Assembly (NCBI GenBank): GCA_003138795.1
Contig: PLHC01000066.1
Location: 54,064 to 87,450 of the forward strand
Source: Granulicella sp.
GTDB lineage: Bacteria; Acidobacteriota; Terriglobia; Terriglobales; Acidobacteriaceae
DNA: 33,387 nucleotides
Direction: 5' to 3'
Of the stretch, positions 19,675-27,569 are shown in pieces. Position numbers and translations under genes: made by a program. The notes under the pieces are model-generated. The model worked only from the letters and a program-made list of their open reading frames with translations. It was not told the DNA's origin and made no database searches. How positions within the stretch are numbered: position 1 is the first letter of the stretch; each line of letters begins with the position of its first letter.

Positions 19675-19801
19675 AGCGTAGATTTCTCCCAAAGAGCATA
19701 TCTCGCAAAAGTTTCCTCGAGTACTAGAAATCACTCGAGAGCAAGTTGCGTCACTGGCCTCCCGGCACGAACAAAATACCGTTCGTGCCGCCTTTTTTTT
19801 C
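19675..19801 (+). ncRNA. Candidate structured small RNA (about 125 nt), unassigned family
   Basis: No protein frame is supported here. Between the promoter candidate and the terminator lies a nested hairpin: outer arms CGCAA (19704-19708) and TTGCG (19746-19750), inner arms CTCGAG (19716-19721) and CTCGAG (19734-19739), then an 11-base link to a strong terminator hairpin. Promoter, structured body and intrinsic terminator together look like a free-standing sRNA. The alternative is a structured 3' UTR of the glmU/pterin dehydratase transcript, possibly processed. It does not look like 6S RNA, RNase P or SRP RNA to me. The start is inferred. Confidence 0.45.
19763..19800 (+). terminator. Strong intrinsic terminator
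   Basis: Perfect 10-base-pair stem CGGCACGAAC / GTTCGTGCCG with an 8-base loop, followed after GCC by eight T residues (19793-19800). It ends either the candidate small RNA or the glmU/pterin dehydratase transcript. Confidence 0.9.
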
Positions 19802-19922
19802 TTAGGAGCAACTACTGATTGTTTTCTATCCAGCACAAACCACAGCACTTATCCTCAACGTCACCCTCGCCTAACCAGATGTACCGCCATCTTTCTTGGA
19901 CTGCCTTGATAGTCTGCGTGTC

Positions 19923-19936
19923 GCACCTGCAGGTGC
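19923..19936. other. 14-base perfect palindrome, possible operator
   Basis: GCACCTGCAGGTGC is fully self-complementary. A related GTCTGCGGGTGCACC lies at about 19948-19962 and the sequence leading into the palindrome (GTCTGCGTGTCGCACC) is a near copy of it. Such a pair could be a regulator binding site upstream of the EamA gene; function is inference. Confidence 0.35.
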
Positions 19937-20027
19937 ATGCTTCCGTCTGCGGGTGCACCGAGCCTTTGTTCTTCTACGCAATCACATAGAATTCGGGCAA
20001 AACGACAACAACCGTGCGAATCATTAT

Positions 20028-20098
20028 CGAATCTACCGTGTCATGTCAGATTCGTAGCTCACCACGGCTTTTTTATGCAAACCATGATCCATGGTTGC
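20028..20098 (+). promoter_or_regulatory. Hairpin-rich leader upstream of the EamA gene
   Basis: Three overlapping or adjacent foldable elements: CGAATCT (20028-20034) with AGATTCG (20048-20054); CCGTG (20036-20040) with CACGG (20063-20067), the latter followed by a run of six T; and AACCATG (20080-20086) with CATGGTT (20090-20096), extendable by GC/GC across a single bulged A. The first two stems interlock and so could be alternatives, as in an attenuator, but the stem before the T-run is only 5 bp. No known riboswitch class is recognised. Confidence 0.35.
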
Positions 20099-20135
20099 GG
20101 CAGGATTTCACTAGCCAAATTGACAGGCGGCAACG

Positions 20136-20555
20136 ATGACTTGGGTCTTTTGGGCAATACTTTCGGCTGTGTTTGCTGCGGCGACAGCCTTGCTGGCGAA
20201 GGTCGGCGTCGAGAAAGTTGATAGCAACTTGGCAACGGCGATTCGCACCACAGTCGTGCTGGTGTTCACCTGGGCCATTGCGCTTAGCCTTAATGCGCAT
20301 CATGGGCTTGGTGCGATTGGCCGTAGAAGCTGGATATTTCTCGTGCTTTCTGGCCTCTGCACGGGACTCTCCTGGCTCTGCTATTTTCGCGCGTTACAGA
20401 TGGGCCCTGTAAGTGGTGTCGCCCCGATCGACAAACTCAGCGTCGCTATCGTGATATTGGCTGGATGGCTGTTCTTCGGCGAAAGCATGTCGCCAATGAA
20501 GATCGCGGGTGGCGTATTGGTAACCGCAGGAGCGCTGATCCTGGCTTTTTCATGA
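20136..20555 (+). CDS. EamA-family transporter, half-size (single EamA domain)
   Basis: 139 residues with about five hydrophobic helices, matching the short COG2510-type members of the drug/metabolite transporter superfamily rather than the usual ten-helix two-domain proteins. The C-terminal half shows the typical PVSGVAPIDKLSVAIVIL and FFGESMSPMKIAGGVLVTAGA pattern. Half-size members are expected to dimerise. Substrate unknown. The stop lies about 75 bases before tmRNA. Codon usage is less GC-biased than in neighbours such as recQ. Confidence 0.85.
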   Translation: MTWVFWAILSAVFAAATALLAKVGVEKVDSNLATAIRTTVVLVFTWAIALSLNAHHGLGAIGRRSWIFLVLSGLCTGLSWLCYFRALQMGPVSGVAPIDKLSVAIVILAGWLFFGESMSPMKIAGGVLVTAGALILAFS

Positions 20556-20573
20556 GATCTGAACTATCCGACG

Positions 20574-20579
20574 TATACT
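20574..20579 (+). promoter_or_regulatory. Candidate -10 element for ssrA
   Basis: TATACT about 52 bases before the mature tmRNA 5' end; no strong -35 is visible about 17 bases upstream. A leader of this size would be removed by RNase P as is usual for tmRNA precursors. Confidence 0.35.
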
Positions 20580-20630
20580 ATAAATAGTTCTTTGAGTGCC
20601 CAATGCAATGTTGGTGCCAGCCTCAATAAT

Positions 20631-20983
20631 GGGGGCGTCACGGCTTCGACGGGATTGCTTGCGGCAGAGAGGCATGCCGGGGTGTGGACACCCGTAATCG
20701 CTCACAAAACCATAAGTGCCGAACCTCAATTCGCGCTTGCTGCTTAATTAATTAAGTAGCCGATCGCTCAAGCTTCGCCTACGGGCCTGTACCGATCGTC
20801 GCACAGTAGGCTGGTCCGCGGGGTTCCGCCTGTACGCCAAGGACGAGATCAATCAGGCTGGTGGTGAATGCGTCTTCGTCCGTTGCAAGCATTCACTACG
20901 AGACAAATGCGAACGGAAAAAGCATGAAAGCTCTCTGTTGACGGTAGTTTCGGACGCGGGTTCGACTCCCGCCGCCTCCACCA
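20631..20983 (+). ncRNA. ssrA: Transfer-messenger RNA (tmRNA)
   Basis: Rescues stalled ribosomes by trans-translation with SmpB. The tRNA-like ends are clear: 5' GGGGGCG pairs with 3' CGCCTCC followed by the discriminator A and an encoded CCA (20981-20983), and the T-loop GGTTCGACTCC is present. The mRNA-like part begins at GCC 20718 and reads AEPQFALAA before TAA at 20745-20747, a degradation tag with the conserved ALAA end. Length 353 nt, one-piece (not permuted). Confidence 0.96.
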
Positions 20984-21205
20984 TTTCTATCTTGTTCATA
21001 ATAAACACATTACCCGGCAGATATTTACCACGAGTCTGCCCAATGCAGGTGTAGTTTATTGTACGAAACGCGAAAATATCCTCATATCTCATTGATTCCA
21101 TGATTGTTATACCGCGTTGACGTGGGCGGATTTCCGCCTGGAGTCAGATGGCGATTGAAGCACGTCCTGCCTTGCAATTTCAGTTTCATGACCCTGCGGC
21201 ATGAC
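20984..21205. other. AT-richer spacer between tmRNA and the accessory block
   Basis: No gene supported. A short hairpin GGCGGA/TCCGCC lies near 21125-21138 without a T-run. No second copy of the tmRNA 3' end and no integrase was seen. Confidence 0.5.
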
Positions 21206-22273
21206 TTACTTGCGCCACTTCGCCAGCACCTCATCGACTTTGCCTGCGATCTGTTGGCGTGCGTCGGCGCGGTCTACGCCGCTGGCCAACAGCTCCTCGT
21301 ACGGGGTGTGGTTGTGGCGAACTGCGGCGCCAACTGCCAAGGTCAGCGCCTTTTCATCGAGATTTCGACCCGCCTCCGAACGGCCAACGCGGCCGCTGCC
21401 CCGGACAGCGGTGTGTTCGGCAATGGCTGCAATTTCGGTCGCCGGACAGCCTGGGAACAGCTCCGCAATCAGCTTGATCATCTGCGTAACCAGTTTGCGA
21501 TCCTGTTCGCCACGCTGCACTGCAGCCCGTGCCCGCGCTGCTGCCCGCTCATCGGCGTCCTGAACGCATTCCTGCTCGGCCTTCTCCAGCGCGGTCTCTT
21601 CCACCAGAATTCCTTGCCGCTCGTAGCGCTTACGAGCCCGATTGAAGCGCACGACAACGGCGGCCCGCTCGCTGTACTTGGTGGCCCGTCGCGTCAGAGC
21701 TGTGTCGCCAGCCGGAAGAAACTCCAGGCTGTCGAGGCGCGCACAGGGAAGGCAAAGCGACTGGTCCGCTTCCATCAAGAGCATGGAACCCTGCGCAATC
21801 TCTGCTCCGCATTCCGAGCATTGCGCGTCGCGCAGGTTCAGAAACACGACTGGCTGCGGAGCCTTTTCGAGCTTCTCCTGAAGCTTCTGCTGCTTATGCT
21901 CCGAGAGCGCGGGCGATACGTAGTGCGTACGGAAGATCCTCTCGATGTGGGGGTCGCCGCTGCTGAAAAACTGCAAAGGCACGGTTCCGGACCGGGCAAG
22001 TCGCACATAGCCGGTTTCACTTGGCTTGAGGCCCTTTTCCTGCGCCCAACGCAGGAAGATCGCTATGGACGAAGAGATCTTGTTCGGGCTTCCCTGAATC
22101 TCTGACTCCAGAAAATCGATGCGGCCCTTGCGCCAGGAGTCGACCGCAGAGGATGCCAAGAGTCCCATCCCGCACAACAGGTCGATGAAGCTGACGTAGT
22201 GCTGGCGGACCAGGGCTGCCTCTGCTGCGCGAGAGACGCGCTCTTCGAGCTTGGTCTGAATTGGAGTCTCCAT
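21206..22273 (-). CDS. DUF2293 domain-containing protein with a Cys4 zinc ribbon
   Basis: 355 residues. Middle region has a zinc-ribbon-like Cys152-x2-Cys155 ... Cys174-x2-Cys177 (CSECG and CLPCA). The C-terminal about 85 residues (FPGCPATEIAAIAEHTA, then AVRHNHTPYEELLASGVDR) match the DUF2293 family, whose function is unknown. A charged, Ala/Arg/Glu-rich helical stretch (about 205-260) precedes it. ATG at 22273 has GGAG 9 bases upstream. It follows the DUF6880-like gene by 64 bases on the same strand and may be co-transcribed. Nucleic-acid binding is a guess from the zinc ribbon and the basic helices. Confidence 0.8.
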   Translation of the reverse strand: METPIQTKLEERVSRAAEAALVRQHYVSFIDLLCGMGLLASSAVDSWRKGRIDFLESEIQGSPNKISSSIAIFLRWAQEKGLKPSETGYVRLARSGTVPLQFFSSGDPHIERIFRTHYVSPALSEHKQQKLQEKLEKAPQPVVFLNLRDAQCSECGAEIAQGSMLLMEADQSLCLPCARLDSLEFLPAGDTALTRRATKYSERAAVVVRFNRARKRYERQGILVEETALEKAEQECVQDADERAAARARAAVQRGEQDRKLVTQMIKLIAELFPGCPATEIAAIAEHTAVRGSGRVGRSEAGRNLDEKALTLAVGAAVRHNHTPYEELLASGVDRADARQQIAGKVDEVLAKWRK

Positions 22274-22337
22274 GGGGTGTAACTCCTTGAGCTAATGGAT
22301 CGACGTGATTCTGATAGCGGTGTCAGAGAATCCGGAG

Positions 22338-23105
22338 CTATCTTCCTTTGCTCGCCCATTGGGCACGCGCACTGTCGAGGAAGGATGGTTGCGGGAGCGC
22401 TCTTTTGCCGGCGACAATCTCCTCGAATCCTGGCATGAATCCATATTTGCGGTAGTGGTCCCTGCGGATCTCGGTTGAAGTCTTTCTCCACAGTTCGTCG
22501 AGTCCCGCCGCCAGGTAACACTTTCTAGCTGCTTCAATGTTGGCTAGGGCCTCATCGTAGTACTTGCTCTTTCCGGCGTTCAGAATGCGCACGCACAGGG
22601 CGCGAAAGACCTTTGCTGCGATAGCCGGGTGTGTCCTTGCAATACGCTTCGCCGCCGGCTCCGTCGCATAGTGGCTTAATCTCTCCAGTTCGTGATCGCT
22701 GGCGCGGTTCAGGCGATCTGCGAGGCGCTCGATCTCCTTCACGCTGAGCCATAGTTCGATGAGTGACGACAGGCTTGCATGCTCGGATGCCTCCATCGCC
22801 TTTTCGTGCCATGAAGCGCGCTCAGCCTTTGGGACGTAGGAAAGCAGCTCGTCGTAGGTGAACCTGCTTGGGTTCGCCAGGAACGCGGCCCAGGCCGAAT
22901 CCAACGCTTCACTCTCGCGCCCCAGCTTCGCCAGAAGTTCACGCCGCAGTTGTGGGAGTCTGTAGCCAACCACGCTCAGGGACGATCCGGACTTATCCAG
23001 CTCGATACCGCGCTCCAGCCAGGCAAGGGCATCGTCCGGCTTGCGCTTTGCCTGAAAGAGGTTCGCTACGACTTCGCAGTCCAATGGATCCCGACGCCTC
23101 TTCAT
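22338..23105 (-). CDS. DUF6880-like helical-repeat protein, short or N-terminally truncated
   Basis: 255 all-helical residues resembling the C-terminal half of DUF6880/SWIM-associated proteins: repeated helix pairs (DDALAWLERGIEL, ALDSAWAAF) and a C-terminal RRDHYRKYGFMPGFEEIV motif like the family's H.RK.GF ending. Full-length relatives are, from memory, about 450-500 residues with more N-terminal repeats, so this copy may be truncated. ATG at 23105 is chosen because GGAG lies about 9 bases upstream; the frame remains open to a TTG at 23153. Function unknown. It sits head-to-head with a small fragment (23168-23461), which may mark a rearrangement junction. Confidence 0.6.
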   Translation of the reverse strand: MKRRRDPLDCEVVANLFQAKRKPDDALAWLERGIELDKSGSSLSVVGYRLPQLRRELLAKLGRESEALDSAWAAFLANPSRFTYDELLSYVPKAERASWHEKAMEASEHASLSSLIELWLSVKEIERLADRLNRASDHELERLSHYATEPAAKRIARTHPAIAAKVFRALCVRILNAGKSKYYDEALANIEAARKCYLAAGLDELWRKTSTEIRRDHYRKYGFMPGFEEIVAGKRALPQPSFLDSARAQWASKGR

Positions 23106-23167
23106 GTTGTGCGCTCCATACGCGGCGGTTTCACGATGCTCGTTAAACAGCAATTCCCCGAACGGCA

Positions 23168-23461
23168 GTGGAGACCGATCCAGACGACCTGATGCGCGAT
23201 CCCGAAATCCGCCGTCAAGTCGAGGCGCAGGTGCAGAAGCAGGTCGAGGGATGGGTTCGCACCAAGATTCCCGCCTTGGGCGGGCGTACTTCGTTGCAGG
23301 CGGTCGCCGATCCGGACGGAAGCGAAATGGTCGAGGCCTTACTGCAAGCCTGGGAACGCCAGAACGAAGTGCCGGCGAGCGCGGGTATTGTGCGCCCGGA
23401 TATCAATGCGCTGCGTCGCCTCCTCAATCTACCGGTGAAGACGGAATCACCCATGAAGTGA
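23168..23461 (+). CDS. Small protein with a GGRTSLQAV motif, probably a C-terminal fragment
   Basis: 97 codons from a GTG at 23168 or 89 from ATG 23192, neither with a good ribosome site. It contains WVRTKIPALGGRTSLQAVADPDGSEMVEALL in two halves (KIPALGG and DPDGSEMVEALL), a helical motif that occurs near the C-terminus of larger SEC-C-type or ParS/MbcA-like proteins as I recall them. An in-frame TAA at 23144 closes the frame upstream. Most likely the tail of a gene whose front has been lost; on the strand opposite to all its neighbours. Confidence 0.4.
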   Translation: METDPDDLMRDPEIRRQVEAQVQKQVEGWVRTKIPALGGRTSLQAVADPDGSEMVEALLQAWERQNEVPASAGIVRPDINALRRLLNLPVKTESPMK

Positions 23462-23617
23462 GGCGGATCAGAAGAATGCCGCTTGCTTCTTCATGGGGTC
23501 GCTTGGGTGGACTGTACAACCTCAGCGGGAGCAAGCAGTAGTTTAATGGATTCAAAAGCAATCGGATCAAAATTCCTCGCAAGCGGGCAGGGCAAATTGT
23601 CGTTTAAGGCGTTTGAG

Positions 23618-24754
23618 CTATACGCCCCCCCCAGAGCCTTTGCGAGAAGCTGGGACGGGTTTTGCTTGCGAAACGCGCGGCGCAGCAGGCAATTTCTTGG
23701 CGATCATTCGAGTTGACTTGGCCTTGCTGGCGACGGCGGTGAACTTCTTCCTTGCCGCGGGAAGGCCGCTCTTTGGGGATGCGATTTCCGCCTTCTTCAT
23801 GGGAGCGGGTCCCTTGCTTGCCGACTTCCTGGCCTGCCTGGGCTTGGTGGGTACGGCCACCTGCTTCTTCTTTGCCACCGGCATTGTTGGCGCGGTGGGC
23901 TTTGCCTTGGTCTTTACAGCCTTTTTCGCCGGCTTGGGCTTTGCGGCAACGGGCTTGGCTTTGATTTCGCGCGTTTCCGGGACCCGCGCGGCCTTGGCAA
24001 CGGGCCTGGCGTTAGCTGAAGGTGCAGACTTGGCGGGCTGTGTGGAGTTGGCCATGTCCAGCCCAAAGAGCTTGGAGAGATCCTCGCCTCCAAGCGCCTT
24101 TGCGGGACTCTTCTTCGCGCTTGGCAGAGACTTGCCGGCGCTGGCGATCAGTTCCTCTTCATTCACAGAGCGAAGCCGAAAAAGCAACTCGGGGTGTTGG
24201 TCCAGGCGAGCACCCACACCATAGAGAACAGCCGCGACATGCTTGCACATCTCCGCCCAGTCCGGGCAACTGCACGACAGCTTGATCTCTTTGGGCGACG
24301 GGAAAAGCCCGGTCTGCTGCTGGCTGATACGCTCCATCACGCCCTTGGAGAGCCTTCCTTGCAATAGTTCGACCAGTGAATTTATCGAATCCGAGCAATC
24401 TTCACAGATCGATTTCCAGCGCGGCTTGGCAACCGGCAGGATCTCCACTTTGACCTCGTAGATCTCCGAGCCGCTGACCAGCGCCGTGATCTGGCTTGCG
24501 CTAATCTGCAGATCGACAACCGACCCGTTGCGCACGTACGTTCGCCCGCGCGGCAGACGATTCTCATAGTCGCTGTAGGACTCCAGATTCTCGCACCATG
24601 CCTTTCCCCAGAAGGTCTTGGCGATGGTGCGGCCGTCGACGCTCACCGGAGAGATGATTCGGTCCTTCTTGCGCAGGCCTTCCATCTTCTTCAACGCCTT
24701 CCGGCGGCGCTCGGCCACCGATACATAGGGTTTCCATCCAAAGCTGTCGTACAT
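23618..24754 (-). CDS. SWIM zinc-finger protein with a Lys/Ala/Pro-rich histone-H1-like tail
   Basis: 378 residues. The N-terminal 200 match bacterial SWIM proteins (FGWKPYVSVAERR, AKTFWGKAWCENLE, YSDYENRLPRGRTYVRNG) and the SWIM motif itself is Cys161-x-Cys163 ... Cys170-x-His172 (CSCPDWAEMCKH). Residues about 205-378 are a low-complexity tail of repeated AKK, AKP and KPAK units, like eukaryotic and bacterial H1-like proteins, giving strong positive charge and probable non-specific DNA binding. It starts 3 bases after the SNF2 gene ends, so the two are almost certainly translated together. The last codons include an eight-G run (23625-23632) just before the stop. Confidence 0.9.
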   Translation of the reverse strand: MYDSFGWKPYVSVAERRRKALKKMEGLRKKDRIISPVSVDGRTIAKTFWGKAWCENLESYSDYENRLPRGRTYVRNGSVVDLQISASQITALVSGSEIYEVKVEILPVAKPRWKSICEDCSDSINSLVELLQGRLSKGVMERISQQQTGLFPSPKEIKLSCSCPDWAEMCKHVAAVLYGVGARLDQHPELLFRLRSVNEEELIASAGKSLPSAKKSPAKALGGEDLSKLFGLDMANSTQPAKSAPSANARPVAKAARVPETREIKAKPVAAKPKPAKKAVKTKAKPTAPTMPVAKKKQVAVPTKPRQARKSASKGPAPMKKAEIASPKSGLPAARKKFTAVASKAKSTRMIAKKLPAAPRVSQAKPVPASRKGSGGGV

Positions 24755-24757
24755 GCT

Positions 24758-27472
24758 CTATGTCTCCTTGAGCGCCGCGTTCAGGTCGAGCGCAACCAAT
24801 CTGAGCAGTTCGTCGTCCTTCATCTCGGTCAGTAGCAGGTCGGCTCCGCCTTCCAGCATATCCTGCGCAATCTGGCGTTTGGATTCGATCATTGCATCGA
24901 TCTTCTCCTCGACCGTTCCCTGGCAGACGAACTTATGCACCAGCACATTCTTGTTCTGTCCAATGCGGTAGGCGCGGTCCGTGGCCTGGTTCTCAACCGC
25001 GGGATTCCACCACCGATCAAAGTGAACCACGTGCGAGGCCGCTGTCAGATTGAGTCCCGTGCCTCCCGCCTTGAGCGACAGCACAAAGAATCCCACCGAC
25101 TCATCTTCCTGAAAGCGGCGCACCAGATCCTTGCGGCTCTTTACCGGAGTTTCCCCATGCAGCACCAGCCCAGGGCGTCCGAAGATTGAACCCAGAAAGG
25201 ACGCCAGCGGGGCCGTTACCTCGCGAAATTGCGTGAAGACCAGCACCTTCTCTTGCCGGGCCGCGATCACTTCTGCGATGTCGCGCAGACGGGCCCACTT
25301 GCCGCTGTCGGGTTCGCTCCAGGCGCTGTCGCCAAGCCACTGCGAGGGGTGATTACATATCTGCTTGAAGCGCATCAGGAATGACAGGACCAGCCCCTTG
25401 CGGCGAATCCCTTCGGCCGTATCAAGCTGCTCGGCGAGGTCGTCCACCGCCTGTTGATAGAGCGCGGCCTGCTTGCGGCTGAGCTGACAAAAGGCCTTCA
25501 CTTCGGTCTTGTCAGGCAGATCGGAGATCACCGAGGTGTCGGTCTTCAGCCGCCGCAGAATGTATGGCCGCACCAGTTCCCGCAACGGCCCGTAGGGATT
25601 GTGGGTCCGTTCGGCGAGGCGCTTGGTGAGCTTGGTGAACTCCTTTGCCGACCCCAGCAGTCCGGGATTGATGAAGTCGAAGATGGACCACAGATCCCCG
25701 AGCCGGTTTTCGACCGGAGTACCGGTCAACGCAAAGCGGGATTCCGCCTTCAGCATCTTGGCGCTGCGAGTCTGCTTGGCATTGGGGTTCTTGATGGCCT
25801 GGGCTTCGTCCAACACCGCCAGCCGCCAGGAGGTTTCCGTGAGCCAGGGAATGCGCAGCAGCGTGCCGTAGCTGGCAATCACCACGTCCACGTCCGCCAG
25901 GGAATCCGCAGAGATGCTCTTGAGATTGTCGCTAGACATCGCCGACGTATGGGCGACCATCACCTTTAGACTGGGCGCGAAGCGATCCAGTTCCGCGGCC
26001 CAGTTGGCCAGCAGCGACGCAGGAGCAACCAGCAGGCTGGGCTTGTCCTTGGATTGTTTCTTGAGCACCAGCAGCAGCGAAAGCACTTGAATGGTCTTGC
26101 CCAATCCCATGTCGTCGGCCAGACACGCTCCCAGCCCGAGCTTCGCCAGCAGATAGAGCCAGCGCATGCCCACCTGCTGGTAAGGACGCAGCGTCCCATG
26201 CAGCGCTTTGCCGGGGTCGATCGCCTCCAGCCCCTCCTGGCTGCGCAGCCCCTTCAGGGTCTCGGCAAGCCAGGGGCCGGCGGTCACTTGCGCCCAATCG
26301 GCTTCCACCTCGCTTGCCGCGTCCCCTGCTTCAAACTGCGCGCCAGCCACAAGGCGCATGGCTTCGCCAAAGTTCAGACCATCGCGTGCCGCTGCGCGTT
26401 CCGCCTCGCTAAAGCGGTCGATCATGCGGCTGAGTTGTTCGCGATCCACCTCGACCCAGCGCCCTCGCACCAGCGCCAGCCCCTCCGTCCCGGCCAGCAG
26501 CTTGCGAATTTCGGCAGCGGTTAACGACTCGCCGTCGAGCGTGACGTCCATGTGGAAGTCGAGCAGCGCATCCTGGCCAACAAGCGATGGAGCAACGCCG
26601 CCCACTCTGGCCGTAACGCGGGGCCGCGGCGGGCGATGCGCTGGCCACGTCGCCGGCATGCGGACGACGATGCCTGCCTGCTCCAGTTGCGGGCAGTCGC
26701 GCAGGAACTGCGTGGCTTCACCGGGGGTCCAGCGCAGCGGGTGAAAGATTTCGCCCGCCTCCACCATGGTCTTCAGCCACGCGCAACTCTCCGCGGCGCG
26801 CTGCACCGGCAGCAGCAAGGACAACAAGCGATCCCGGTTAGCCGGCCCCTCATACTCGCGCAGAGCCTGCCCCAGCGGCAGATGCTGCGCCTTGGAGTGC
26901 GCTGACAGCCGCACGGTGTAGGTGGCCAGGAACGCAAAGGGCGACTCCGCGTCGCCGCGGTTTTCCGCCAGATTAAAGCAGACCCGCCCCACGAGGTTCC
27001 ACGCCGGATTGCGGTGCTTGAGAAACTCCTGCACCCCGCATTGCTGCTCAGACAACTCAAGCTGAAGCGCCTTGCCTGTCTGCTGCCACAAGGCGCGCAA
27101 GACGGCACTGGTCAGATATTCCGCCCCGGTCATAAGCGGCGCGGCCATGGCCAGCCACTCCAGCTCCGCATCCGGCGGCGGTGCAACTGCTTCCACCGTC
27201 TTGGTGTCGGGCGCATCCGCAGAGAGACTTGGGTCCATACAAAGCGCGGTGACATAGCGGGCGGAAAACTCACGCCAGTACGAGAAGACGGCGGGTAGCG
27301 CTGTACCTACTTCGCTGGCGCCCAGTTGCAGAAGTCCATGGCCCGCGCCGCGCGCAAACGTTGCCTGCAAGCGCTGCGCTACCTCCGCGTCGAGCGCAAG
27401 GGCGTCGTCCTCCTGTGCCAGCGAGAGGTGTCCATGGGGAGTCAGAACGGGAGCGAGCAACACCGGATGCAT
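24758..27472 (-). CDS. SNF2/Swi2-family ATPase (DEAD/DEAH-like helicase)
   Basis: 904 residues. About 400 N-terminal residues form the bacterial SNF2-associated region, then a SNF2 motor: Walker A DDMGLGKTIQ (about 451-461), DEAQ box LDEAQAIKNP (about 551-554), LTGTPVENRLGDLWSIFDF, ILRRLKTD, and helicase-C motifs VFTQFREVTAPL, LSLKAGGTGLNLT and DRAYRIGQ. Such enzymes translocate on double-stranded DNA and remodel protein-DNA complexes. Bacterial SNF2 genes commonly pair with a SWIM gene, as here. ATG at 27472 has AGG 8 bases upstream; a GTG at 27478 is the alternative. No nuclease or methyltransferase is adjacent, so a defence role is possible but unsupported. Confidence 0.93.
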   Translation of the reverse strand: MHPVLLAPVLTPHGHLSLAQEDDALALDAEVAQRLQATFARGAGHGLLQLGASEVGTALPAVFSYWREFSARYVTALCMDPSLSADAPDTKTVEAVAPPPDAELEWLAMAAPLMTGAEYLTSAVLRALWQQTGKALQLELSEQQCGVQEFLKHRNPAWNLVGRVCFNLAENRGDAESPFAFLATYTVRLSAHSKAQHLPLGQALREYEGPANRDRLLSLLLPVQRAAESCAWLKTMVEAGEIFHPLRWTPGEATQFLRDCPQLEQAGIVVRMPATWPAHRPPRPRVTARVGGVAPSLVGQDALLDFHMDVTLDGESLTAAEIRKLLAGTEGLALVRGRWVEVDREQLSRMIDRFSEAERAAARDGLNFGEAMRLVAGAQFEAGDAASEVEADWAQVTAGPWLAETLKGLRSQEGLEAIDPGKALHGTLRPYQQVGMRWLYLLAKLGLGACLADDMGLGKTIQVLSLLLVLKKQSKDKPSLLVAPASLLANWAAELDRFAPSLKVMVAHTSAMSSDNLKSISADSLADVDVVIASYGTLLRIPWLTETSWRLAVLDEAQAIKNPNAKQTRSAKMLKAESRFALTGTPVENRLGDLWSIFDFINPGLLGSAKEFTKLTKRLAERTHNPYGPLRELVRPYILRRLKTDTSVISDLPDKTEVKAFCQLSRKQAALYQQAVDDLAEQLDTAEGIRRKGLVLSFLMRFKQICNHPSQWLGDSAWSEPDSGKWARLRDIAEVIAARQEKVLVFTQFREVTAPLASFLGSIFGRPGLVLHGETPVKSRKDLVRRFQEDESVGFFVLSLKAGGTGLNLTAASHVVHFDRWWNPAVENQATDRAYRIGQNKNVLVHKFVCQGTVEEKIDAMIESKRQIAQDMLEGGADLLLTEMKDDELLRLVALDLNAALKET

Positions 27473-27569
27473 ACACAAAACCTAGCAGCAGCAACCGCGT
27501 TAAGACAAAAACACACCGCTCACGAGCACCAACAATGGAGGCAGTCGCACACGTATTCCGCAGCTGAGC

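Noticed and set aside
20853-21101. Minus-strand frame giving a MVEAAGVEPAS-type peptide
   Set aside because: This is the antisense of the tmRNA 3' end, a well-known source of false protein annotations.
21104-22105. Plus-strand frame opposite the DUF2293 gene
   Set aside because: The minus-strand product has a recognisable DUF2293 end and zinc ribbon with a good ribosome site; the plus frame has neither.
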